Part shown: piece after piece, positions 1 through 5,187 of the stretch
Layout of the letters: each line of letters opens with the position of its first letter
Position numbering within the stretch: the stretch's first letter is position 1
Origin: JAKFXL01 sp947085765
GTDB lineage: Bacteria > Pseudomonadota > Gammaproteobacteria > Tenderiales > Tenderiaceae
DNA length: 7,263 nt
Direction of reading: 5' to 3'
Assembly: GCA_947085765.1 (NCBI GenBank)
Contig: CAMTXZ010000121.1
Span: 1-7,263 of the forward strand
Translations under genes and position numbers: made by a program
The notes under the pieces: generated by a model
What the model was told of the DNA's origin: nothing
Database searches by the model: none
Seen by the model: only the letters and a program-made list of their open reading frames with translations

Positions 1-317
1 AAGTCGGATACGATTTGTCGTGTCCATAAACCAAAATCAAAACCATATTGGCGAGGATCGCCAGTGAGTATCCAACGCTTTACTTCTTCAGCCTCAAAGT
101 CGCTTAATGTCCTTCCCCGGCCAGGTCTGGGTTTGGGAGCCAAGGCATCAAGACCTTGTTCTTTTCCAATTTTCAACCATTTGAAAATCGTCTTCTCACC
201 CAGCCCATAACTCTGCGTCACTGCACTAGGTGACTCACCATCAAAGACTCGTTGAACTGCCAGACGACGCAGCAGCGCTTGTTCTTGTGTCGGTAATTGT
301 CTTGCATCATATTTCAT
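1..317 (-). CDS. IS630-family transposase, N-terminal part (runs off the left edge)
   Basis: Reading the minus strand from an ATG at 317-315 gives about 105 codons with no stop before the window edge, so only the N-terminal DNA-binding part is present. The protein begins MKYDARQLPTQEQALLRRLA and contains a helix-turn-helix segment at about residues 23-48 (DGESPSAVTQSYGLGEKTIF), followed by a basic linker (KPRPGRGRTLSD) and the start of a second, winged-helix-like region (about residues 78-105, with PRQYGFDFGLWT). This arrangement is that of IS630/Tc1-mariner group transposases, whose DDE catalytic domain would lie to the left of the window. These enzymes cut and paste their element into TA dinucleotides. 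No frameshift is visible in the part present, so the copy may be intact, but completeness cannot be judged. The family call rests on pattern recognition of the N-terminus only. Confidence 0.8.
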   Translation of the reverse strand, partial: MKYDARQLPTQEQALLRRLAVQRVFDGESPSAVTQSYGLGEKTIFKWLKIGKEQGLDALAPKPRPGRGRTLSDFEAEEVKRWILTGDPRQYGFDFGLWTRQIVSD

Positions 318-376
318 GGATGCATTATCGCACTTCAACAACCTTTGGTATTGTTTATTACCGACTTATTAGTATA
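1..376 (-). mobile_element. One end of an IS630-like insertion sequence (outer boundary approximate)
   Basis: The transposase start at 317 is followed outward by about 50-60 nt ending in a TA-rich run (agtatatag, 371-379). IS630-type elements target TA, so the element end is probably at one of the TA dinucleotides at 373-378. The minus-strand sequence reading inward from there (CTAATAAGTCGG...) is a plausible terminal inverted repeat, but its partner lies outside the window, so the exact end is a guess. Confidence 0.4.
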
Positions 377-520
377 TAGTTACAAATCATGCAGACTAAA
401 AAATATTATTTAAAATTTTAAGCGCAACATAATGTAATTTAACTATCATCCTTCACTCCCATTGGTTGATTAATGAAGTGTTAGGCATGTTTTAAATATC
501 ACCGGTTTTCATCCGGCTTG

Positions 521-546
521 AGTATTGCCTTGCCAATACTATTGGC
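521..546. other. Overlapping, mutually exclusive inverted repeats upstream of the protease gene
   Basis: AGTATTG at 521-527 is a perfect complement of CAATACT at 534-540 (7-bp stem, 6-nt loop). GCCAAT at 532-537 is also a perfect complement of ATTGGC at 541-546 (6-bp stem, 3-nt loop). The two stems share bases, so only one can form at a time. Whether this is a transcribed switch, a protein-binding site or chance is unknown. Confidence 0.35.
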
Positions 547-631
547 CATCATCAGATTAAAAATGTGTTGCTAAGTTCTCATTTCACCAATGTTCGTCTA
601 GTCTCATATAGCATTATCTAAAAAACTAGCG

Positions 632-680
632 TCCCGCCTTACACCTAAATTCGAGCGGGATTACCTCGCCTTTTTTGGCG
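632..680 (+). other. Possible structured 5' leader of the protease mRNA
   Basis: TCCCGC (632-637) pairs with GCGGGA (655-660), and CGCC (667-670) pairs with GGCG (677-680) around a loop of six T. An alternative stem CGAG (652-655)/CTCG (665-668) would lie almost directly before the T run at 671-676, a weak terminator-like layout. Attenuation is conceivable, but the stems are short. Confidence 0.25.
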
Positions 681-695
681 CAAGATTAAATTTTT

Positions 696-704
696 GAGGG
701 TGAT
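696..704 (+). promoter_or_regulatory. Ribosome binding site of the protease gene
   Basis: GAGGGTGAT precedes the ATG at 711. Its GGTGAT part (699-704) matches the 16S anti-Shine-Dalgarno with a 6-nt spacer, which supports the 711 start. GTGA (700-703) can also pair with TCAC (707-710) immediately before the start codon. Confidence 0.7.
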
Positions 705-710
705 ACTCAC

Positions 711-2810
711 ATGAATACACGTCTGTTTACTGTCATTGTTTTTTCACTGGCGTTCTCTGCGACGACGCAGGCAGCGCCTCTGCAACATGTAAAAAATCCG
801 ATTGCTAATCAATACATAGTTCTGATTAAACCAGACCAGGTGCGTGGCTCCAAGGATGTCGGCGTTACGGCACGGTCCAAACCCAGCGTGGCACAGTTTG
901 CCAATGGCCGTGCACGTACACACGGAGCGCAGGTGCAACGAGTATTTGAAACGGCGGTGCACGGTTTCTCTGCCAGGATGAGTGCACGCCAAGCTGAGTT
1001 GTTGGCTGCTGATCCCGCCATTCTGCTGGTGGAAGAGGATCAGATCATGAGCATTAATGCCACTCAAGCCAATGCCACCTGGGGATTGGATCGCGTCGAT
1101 CAGGCCGATCTGCCGCTCGACACTAACTACACCTATAACGATACTGCCGCTAACGTACATGCCTACGTGATCGATACCGGTATTTTTTTCGCCCACTCTG
1201 ACTTTGGCGGACGGGCAGTGCCGGGCTTTGACAGCATCGGTGACGGACGTAATGGGAACGACTGTAATGGTCACGGCACACACGTTGCGGGCACCATCGG
1301 CAGCAGTACTTACGGTGTTGCCAAGGGTGTGCAGCTACATGCCGTGCGGGTTTTGAATTGCAATGGCGCTGGCACCAACTCAGGGGTGATTGCCGGGATT
1401 GACTGGGTAACAGCCAATCATCAGTCACCTGCTGTGGCCAATATGAGTCTTGGCGGTGGGGCCTCCAATGCACTCGACAATGCTATACGTAACGCTATCG
1501 CCAGTGGTGTGAGCTTTGCTGTAGCGGCGGGCAACAGTAACGCTAACGCTTGTAACTCCTCCCCTGCGCGGGTGACCCAGGCCATCACCGTGGGAGCAAG
1601 CACTGCCAATGACGTACGCGCTACCTTTTCCAGCTTTGGTAGCTGCCTGGATCTCTTTGCCCCTGGTGTCAACATCACCTCCACCTGGAATACCAGCAAC
1701 ACAGCTACCAATACCATCAGCGGTACCTCTATGTCCTCGCCACACACTGCCGGTGTAGCTGCGCTCTATCTGGCGGCCAATCCCACCAAGACCCCTGCCG
1801 AAGTAGAAACCGCATTAAAAGGAATTGCCGTAGGAAAAGTTACTTCAGCGGGTAACGGTTCACCTAACCTGCTGCTGCAATCACTGTTTGCAACTACCGG
1901 GGTTCGCCCAACTGTGGCACTCAATAATGGTGATAACGTCACCAACATCACCGATGTAGCAGATGGCGATCGTCTCTACACAATCAGCGTACCAAGCGGC
2001 GCAACCAATCTGAACATCAGCAGCAGCGGTGGTAGTGGAAATGCCGATATTTATGTACGCCTCGGCAGTGCACCACAACTCAATACTTTTGATTGCCAGT
2101 CTGCAGGTGCCAGCAATACTGAAAATTGTGGCTTTGCCACACCGACAGCCGGGGTCTATTACGTAATGCTTCACGCCACAGCGGCCTATTCAGGAGTCAG
2201 CTTAAACGTGAGTTATACCCCATCAACAGCTGCCAATCAGATACCGGTGGCAAACTTCACCACAGCCATCACAGGTCTGAGCGTGCAGTTCACTGACAGC
2301 TCCAGCGATACCGACGGCAGCATCACTGGCTGGCTGTGGAACTTTGGTGATGGTAGTAGCTCCGTATTACAAAACCCTAGCCGTACTTACGCTGCAAGTG
2401 GCAGCTATACCGTCACGCTTTTTGCCACTGATAATAGCGGTGCCAGCGATAGCCGTAGCTCAATAATTACCGTGACCTCCGGACAGGCAGGCGGCCAGCC
2501 TTGCACCACCTGTGAAAGCTACACTGGTACTCTGTCTGCGGGGCAGACTGTTTATCAACCCAATGGCGGATCTTACTTCAGTAACGTCAGCGGCGTTCAT
2601 GAGGCGTGGCTGGAAGGAGCCGCCGGCACCAACTTCAACCTTACCCTTTATCGTCAGGCTAGACATAACAGATGGACTGCCGTCGCCACATCAACAGGCA
2701 CAACCTCCTCAGAGCATATCGTTTACAACGGTACCCCTGGTACCTACCGCTGGGGTTTGAACAGTGCGTCAGGCAGCGGCGCATTTAACTTCTCGATGGT
2801 TCGCCCATGA
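711..2810 (+). CDS. Secreted subtilisin-like serine protease (S8, aqualysin/proteinase K type) with PPC-PKD-PPC-like tail
   Basis: A 699-residue exported endopeptidase. Domains in order: signal peptide (1-21, cleavage likely after ATTQA); I9 inhibitor propeptide (about 33-113, NQYIVLIKPDQV to LLVEEDQI); S8 catalytic domain (about 117-393); PPC domain (about 400-503); PKD domain (about 510-590, with WNFGDG at 543-548); terminal PPC-like domain (about 596-699) starting with a CTTC pair. The catalytic triad is Asp155 (VIDTG), His188 (GHGTHVAG) and Ser340 (GTSMSSP), with Asn275 (AAGN) as oxyanion residue. The enzyme resembles aqualysin I closely from memory: the mature start is probably ATQ at 117, which puts the Asp at mature position 39 as in aqualysin. 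The four catalytic-domain cysteines (185, 217, 281, 312) have the spacing of its two disulfides. A periplasmic or extracellular location follows from the signal peptide. The gene stands alone, with its own RBS and terminator, next to an insertion sequence. All key residues are present, so it should be active after propeptide removal. The PPC and PKD modules probably aid secretion or substrate binding; this is inferred. Confidence 0.95.
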   Translation: MNTRLFTVIVFSLAFSATTQAAPLQHVKNPIANQYIVLIKPDQVRGSKDVGVTARSKPSVAQFANGRARTHGAQVQRVFETAVHGFSARMSARQAELLAADPAILLVEEDQIMSINATQANATWGLDRVDQADLPLDTNYTYNDTAANVHAYVIDTGIFFAHSDFGGRAVPGFDSIGDGRNGNDCNGHGTHVAGTIGSSTYGVAKGVQLHAVRVLNCNGAGTNSGVIAGIDWVTANHQSPAVANMSLGGGASNALDNAIRNAIASGVSFAVAAGNSNANACNSSPARVTQAITVGASTANDVRATFSSFGSCLDLFAPGVNITSTWNTSNTATNTISGTSMSSPHTAGVAALYLAANPTKTPAEVETALKGIAVGKVTSAGNGSPNLLLQSLFATTGVRPTVALNNGDNVTNITDVADGDRLYTISVPSGATNLNISSSGGSGNADIYVRLGSAPQLNTFDCQSAGASNTENCGFATPTAGVYYVMLHATAAYSGVSLNVSYTPSTAANQIPVANFTTAITGLSVQFTDSSSDTDGSITGWLWNFGDGSSSVLQNPSRTYAASGSYTVTLFATDNSGASDSRSSIITVTSGQAGGQPCTTCESYTGTLSAGQTVYQPNGGSYFSNVSGVHEAWLEGAAGTNFNLTLYRQARHNRWTAVATSTGTTSSEHIVYNGTPGTYRWGLNSASGSGAFNFSMVRP

Positions 2811-2843
2811 GTGTATTGTTTAGCTGATAAACGCTGAAACTTT

Positions 2844-2874
2844 ACTGAAGCCGCTCTTGCGGCTTCAGTTTTTT
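2844..2874 (+). terminator. Rho-independent terminator of the protease gene
   Basis: A perfect 11-bp stem, ACTGAAGCCGC (2844-2854) with GCGGCTTCAGT (2859-2869), with loop TCTT and a six-T run at 2869-2874. It lies 33 nt after the protease stop codon. Confidence 0.95.
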
Positions 2875-2909
2875 AGCACTGACCATTTGTTCTCAGTAAG
2901 CACAAAAAC

Positions 2910-2943
2910 AAAAAGGCCCCACCATTACTGGCGGGGCCTTTTT
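2910..2943 (-). terminator. Terminator of the groE operon, probably bidirectional
   Basis: AAAAAGGCCCC (2910-2920) pairs with GGGGCCTTTTT (2933-2943). After one A-C mismatch the stem continues with CC/GG (2922-2923 with 2930-2931) around the loop ATTACT. It lies about 27 nt after the groEL stop in the groEL direction. The A tract on one side and T tract on the other mean it can stop transcription from either side, so it also backs up the protease terminator. Confidence 0.92.
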
Positions 2944-2970
2944 AACGACCGTTATTGCTGGTCTTTAGGC

Positions 2971-4608
2971 TTACATCATACCGCCCATTCCGCCCATGCC
3001 ACCCATATCTGGTGCGCCGCCGGCTGAGTCAGCCTTTGGCTTATCAGCAACCATCGCTTCAGTGGTCAACATCAGACCCGCGATAGAACCAGCGTTCTGC
3101 AACGCAGTACGGGTAACTTTAGTTGGATCAAGGATACCCATCTCAATCATGTCGCCATATTCGCTGGTGGCAGCGTTGTAACCGAAGTTACCTTTGCCTT
3201 CAGCTACCTTGTTGACGATGACAGATGGCTCGTCGCCAGCATTGGCAACGATCTGACGCAGTGGCTCTTCCATGGCGCGACGCAGGATCCTGATACCAAC
3301 ATCCTGATCGTGGTTAGAACCCTTCAGGTCTTTGATCGCCTGCAAGGCACGAATCAGTGCCACGCCGCCGCCAGGAACCACACCCTCTTCAACGGCTGCC
3401 CGGGTTGCGTGCAGCGCATCGTCGATGCGGTCTTTCTTCTCTTTCATTTCCATTTCGGTAGTGGCGCCAACCTTGATCACCGCAACACCGCCAGCCAGTT
3501 TGGCCAGACGCTCTTGCAGCTTTTCACGATCATAGTCAGAGCTGGTATCAACCATCTGTGCACGGATCTGGGCAATGCGACTGTCGATATCGGCCTTAAC
3601 ACCTGCGCCGTCAACAACGATAGTGTTGTCTTTACCAACCACGACCTTCTTGGCAGTACCCAAATCTTCAAGCGTTGCCTTCTCCAGTGACAGACCCACC
3701 TCTTCAGAGATGACAGTCGCGCCGGTCAGGATCGCCAGATCCTGCAACATCGCCTTGCGACGATCACCGAAACCAGGCGCCTTAACAGCAGTCACCTTCA
3801 GAATGCCGCGCATGTTGTTTACAACCAGGGTCGCCAACGCTTCGCCTTCAACATCTTCGGCGATGATCATCAGCGGACGGCCAGACTTGGCAACACCTTC
3901 CAGGATTGGCAGCAGTTCGCGAATGTTGGAAACCTTCTTTTCGTAGATCAGGATCAGTGGCTCTTCCAGCTCAGCCTGCATCTTTTCGGTGTTGTTGACG
4001 AAGTACGGGGAGAGGTAACCACGATCAAACTGCATACCTTCAACCACTTCCAGACCATCTTCCAGGCCTGTGCCCTCTTCAACGGTGATAACGCCTTCCT
4101 TACCCACACGCTCCATCGCTTCGGCGATCAGTCTGCCGATCACTTCATCAGAGTTGGCGGAGATGGTGCCGACCTGATTGATAGATTTGGTATCGGTGCA
4201 GGGCTTGGAGATATTCTTCAACGCTTCAACAGCGGCAATCACCGCCTTGTCAATACCGCGTTTCAGGTCCATCGGATTCATACCGGCAGCTACAGATTTC
4301 ATGCCTTCATTGAGGATGGACTGGGCCAGCACAGTCGCGGTAGTGGTACCGTCACCGGCAACATCGGCGGTCTTGGAAGCAACTTCCTTCACCATCTGCA
4401 CGCCCATGTTTTCGAACTTATCTTCCAGCTCGATCTCTCTGGCAACGGAGACGCCGTCCTTGGTAACGGTCGGAGCGCCGTAGCTCTTTTCTAATACAAC
4501 ATTACGGCCTTTTGGACCGAGTGTGACCTTAACAGCGTTGGCCAGCACATTGACACCATCAAGCATCTTGTGACGGGCTTCGGATGAAAAATTAATAATC
4601 TTTGCCAT
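2971..4608 (-). CDS. groEL: Chaperonin GroEL (60 kDa, Hsp60)
   Basis: Full-length 545-residue group I chaperonin subunit, which forms a double-ring tetradecamer in the cytoplasm and folds proteins in an ATP-driven cage capped by GroES. Seen in the sequence: the N-terminal equatorial segment with TLGPKGRNVVLEKSYGAPT (about residues 29-47); nucleotide-binding TKDGVSVAREI with Asp51; AGDGTTTATVLAQ with Asp86 (equivalents of E. coli Asp52 and Asp87); the intermediate-domain IDDALHATRAAVEEGVVPGGG stretch carrying the ATPase Asp (about 397); and the C-terminal repeat GGMGGMGGMM. The N-terminus aligns with E. coli GroEL apart from one residue fewer, which supports this ATG. It is the second gene of the operon, 51 nt after groES, transcribed from the sigma-32 promoter upstream of groES. 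The length and intact motifs indicate a functional housekeeping copy. Confidence 0.99.
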   Translation of the reverse strand: MAKIINFSSEARHKMLDGVNVLANAVKVTLGPKGRNVVLEKSYGAPTVTKDGVSVAREIELEDKFENMGVQMVKEVASKTADVAGDGTTTATVLAQSILNEGMKSVAAGMNPMDLKRGIDKAVIAAVEALKNISKPCTDTKSINQVGTISANSDEVIGRLIAEAMERVGKEGVITVEEGTGLEDGLEVVEGMQFDRGYLSPYFVNNTEKMQAELEEPLILIYEKKVSNIRELLPILEGVAKSGRPLMIIAEDVEGEALATLVVNNMRGILKVTAVKAPGFGDRRKAMLQDLAILTGATVISEEVGLSLEKATLEDLGTAKKVVVGKDNTIVVDGAGVKADIDSRIAQIRAQMVDTSSDYDREKLQERLAKLAGGVAVIKVGATTEMEMKEKKDRIDDALHATRAAVEEGVVPGGGVALIRALQAIKDLKGSNHDQDVGIRILRRAMEEPLRQIVANAGDEPSVIVNKVAEGKGNFGYNAATSEYGDMIEMGILDPTKVTRTALQNAGSIAGLMLTTEAMVADKPKADSAGGAPDMGGMGGMGGMM

Positions 4609-4620
4609 TTGTATACGAAT

Positions 4621-4624
4621 CTCC
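4621..4624 (-). promoter_or_regulatory. groEL ribosome binding site with long spacer
   Basis: The minus strand reads CTGGAG followed by 12 nt and then the groEL ATG. GGAG is the only Shine-Dalgarno-like motif close to this start. A 12-nt spacer is longer than the usual 5-9 nt, which might moderate GroEL translation or depend on the upstream hairpin. Confidence 0.55.
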
Positions 4625-4642
4625 AGAAACTATTGAGTTGTG

Positions 4643-4659
4643 TTCAGTTAAAAACTGAA
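4643..4659 (-). other. Intercistronic hairpin between groES and groEL
   Basis: On the minus strand TTCAGTT and AACTGAA form a perfect 7-bp stem around a TTT loop, starting directly after the groES TAA (4662-4660). There is no T tract after it, so it is not a terminator. It may affect mRNA stability or coupling between groES and groEL; that role is inferred. Confidence 0.5.
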
Positions 4660-4947
4660 TTATCCAAGCACTGCCAGCAGGTCATCTTCACGCATGACCA
4701 TCAGCTCCAGACCATCGAGCTTGATCTCGGTGCCGGAGTATTTGCCAAACAGCACTTTGTCGCCAACTTTGACATCCAGGGCGCGCTTGTCGCCGTTTTC
4801 CAGCACACGGCCAGTCCCTGCGGCAACCACTTCACCCATCATGGGCTTTTCCTGGGCAGAGCCGGGCAGAACGATGCCACCGGCGGATGTTGCCTCATTC
4901 TCAAGGCGCTTAACTACTACACGATCATGCAATGGACGAATATTCAC
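4660..4947 (-). CDS. groES: Co-chaperonin GroES (10 kDa, Hsp10)
   Basis: Complete 95-residue heptameric lid of the GroEL folding chamber. The sequence opens MNIRPLHDRVVVKRLE and contains the mobile loop (about residues 17-34) with the GGIVLPG motif that docks on the GroEL apical domains. It then has the beta-barrel segments GEVVAAGTGRV and VKVGDKVLFGKYSGTEIKLDG, and ends MREDDLLAVLG. Family lengths are about 95-97. The start is a GTG at 4947-4945: no in-frame ATG gives a normal N-terminus, and a strong AGGAGG lies 8 nt upstream. First gene of the groES-groEL operon, with 51 nt to groEL. Its leader carries a sigma-32 promoter and a hairpin that includes the Shine-Dalgarno, so both transcription and translation may respond to heat. 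Confidence 0.98.
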   Translation of the reverse strand: MNIRPLHDRVVVKRLENEATSAGGIVLPGSAQEKPMMGEVVAAGTGRVLENGDKRALDVKVGDKVLFGKYSGTEIKLDGLELMVMREDDLLAVLG

Positions 4948-4949
4948 GG

Positions 4950-4971
4950 TATGTTCCTCCTAAAAAACATA
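4950..4971 (-). promoter_or_regulatory. Candidate fourU-type RNA thermometer enclosing the groES Shine-Dalgarno
   Basis: In the minus-strand RNA a U-rich arm (UAUGUUUUU, 4971-4963) pairs with the arm GGAGGAACAUA region (AGGAACAUA, 4958-4950), making 9 base pairs: seven Watson-Crick, mainly A-U, and two adjacent G-U pairs, with a four-base loop. Four consecutive U (4966-4963) face AGGA (4958-4955), the defining arrangement of fourU thermometers. The Shine-Dalgarno AGGAGG occupies 4961-4956, so it lies in the loop and 3' arm, and the GTG start is 3 nt downstream at 4947. The stem is weak enough to melt at moderately raised temperature. Seen: the pairing. Inferred: the thermometer function. Confidence 0.5.
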
Positions 4972-4979
4972 AGACACTG

Positions 4980-5024
4980 TTATCTAAGATAATAAATATC
5001 AGATGCAACATTCTCGGACGAGAA
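4980..5024 (-). other. Two further small hairpins in the groES leader
   Basis: TTCTC (5024-5020 on the minus strand) pairs with GAGAA (5015-5011) around GTCC. TTATC (4992-4988) pairs with GATAA (4984-4980) around TTA. Both lie between the predicted transcription start (about 5028) and the Shine-Dalgarno hairpin, so the leader would hold three hairpins in a row. They may stabilise the mRNA or assist folding of the last one. Confidence 0.4.
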
Positions 5025-5034
5025 GGTGCCTGTT

Positions 5035-5063
5035 ATATGGGGAATAGTGTTGGCCGTTTCAAG
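5035..5063 (-). promoter_or_regulatory. Sigma-32 (RpoH) heat-shock promoter of groES-groEL
   Basis: The minus strand has CTTGAAA (5063-5057), a 14-nt spacer and CCCCATAT (5042-5035), which matches the RpoH consensus CTTGAAA / CCCCATNT at every defined position with an accepted spacing. Transcription should begin near 5028, giving a leader of about 80 nt before the groES GTG. A sigma-70 reading is also possible using TTGAAA with TATAAC at 19 nt, a poor spacing, so a basal promoter may overlap. No CIRCE operator for HrcA is present. Confidence 0.92.
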
Positions 5064-5103
5064 GGTGACAAAGGAAATTTTTATGTCGCCCCACCGCCCC
5101 GAA

Positions 5104-5126
5104 GCCAGCACAGCGATGCTGCTGGC
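5104..5126. other. Hairpin-forming inverted repeat between the lyase gene and the groE promoter
   Basis: GCCAGCA (5104-5110) complements TGCTGGC (5120-5126) with a 9-nt loop. An outer pair, ACCGCC (5093-5098) with GGCGGT (5124-5129), competes with part of it. It has no T tract. It may add to transcription stop or RNA processing after the lyase gene; no function can be shown. Confidence 0.3.
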
Positions 5127-5140
5127 GGTACATACAAACG

Positions 5141-5158
5141 AGGGGCCAGATGGCCCCT
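5141..5158 (-). terminator. Probable terminator of the lyase gene (weak T tract)
   Basis: AGGGGCC and GGCCCCT form a perfect GC-rich 7-bp stem with loop ATCT (minus strand), 29 nt after the lyase stop codon. The following sequence is only CGTTTGTATG, so the U tract is poor and some read-through into the groE leader is possible. Confidence 0.6.
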
Positions 5159-5187
5159 GCGCTCTTTACCATCAAAGAGTAAACAGA

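Larger units (their letters stand above)
318..710. other. AT-rich gene-free region between the IS and the protease gene
   Basis: About 390 nt with no credible coding frame; the few ATG-initiated frames are about ten codons or fewer. It is clearly more AT-rich than the flanking genes (for example 396-420 is almost pure A/T). It holds the outer end of the insertion sequence, several small hairpins (454-480, 521-540 or 532-546, 632-660, 667-680) and presumably the protease promoter. No convincing -35/-10 pair could be picked: CATTAT at 612-617 is a weak -10 candidate without a good -35. The stretch could be a remnant of earlier insertions or a long regulatory leader. Confidence 0.6.

Noticed and set aside
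480..486. GTTAGGC resembling an integron attC core, with ATTTAAC about 45 nt upstream
   Set aside because: The outer boxes are only partly complementary, the inner arms are unevenly spaced, and there is no integrase or cassette array.
744..1283. Minus-strand open frame of 179 codons inside the protease gene
   Set aside because: It is complementary to the signal peptide, propeptide and catalytic domain of a well-supported gene and has no plausible protein features.
2873..2881. TTAGCACTG resembling half of a CIRCE operator
   Set aside because: The second half (GAGTGCTAA) is absent and the site lies downstream of groEL, between terminators, not in the promoter.
3310..3690. Plus-strand open frame inside groEL
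   Set aside because: Antisense to strongly conserved groEL sequence; no evidence of its own.
4609..4992. Plus-strand open frame spanning groES
   Set aside because: Antisense to groES and its leader; unsupported by any motif or ribosome binding site.
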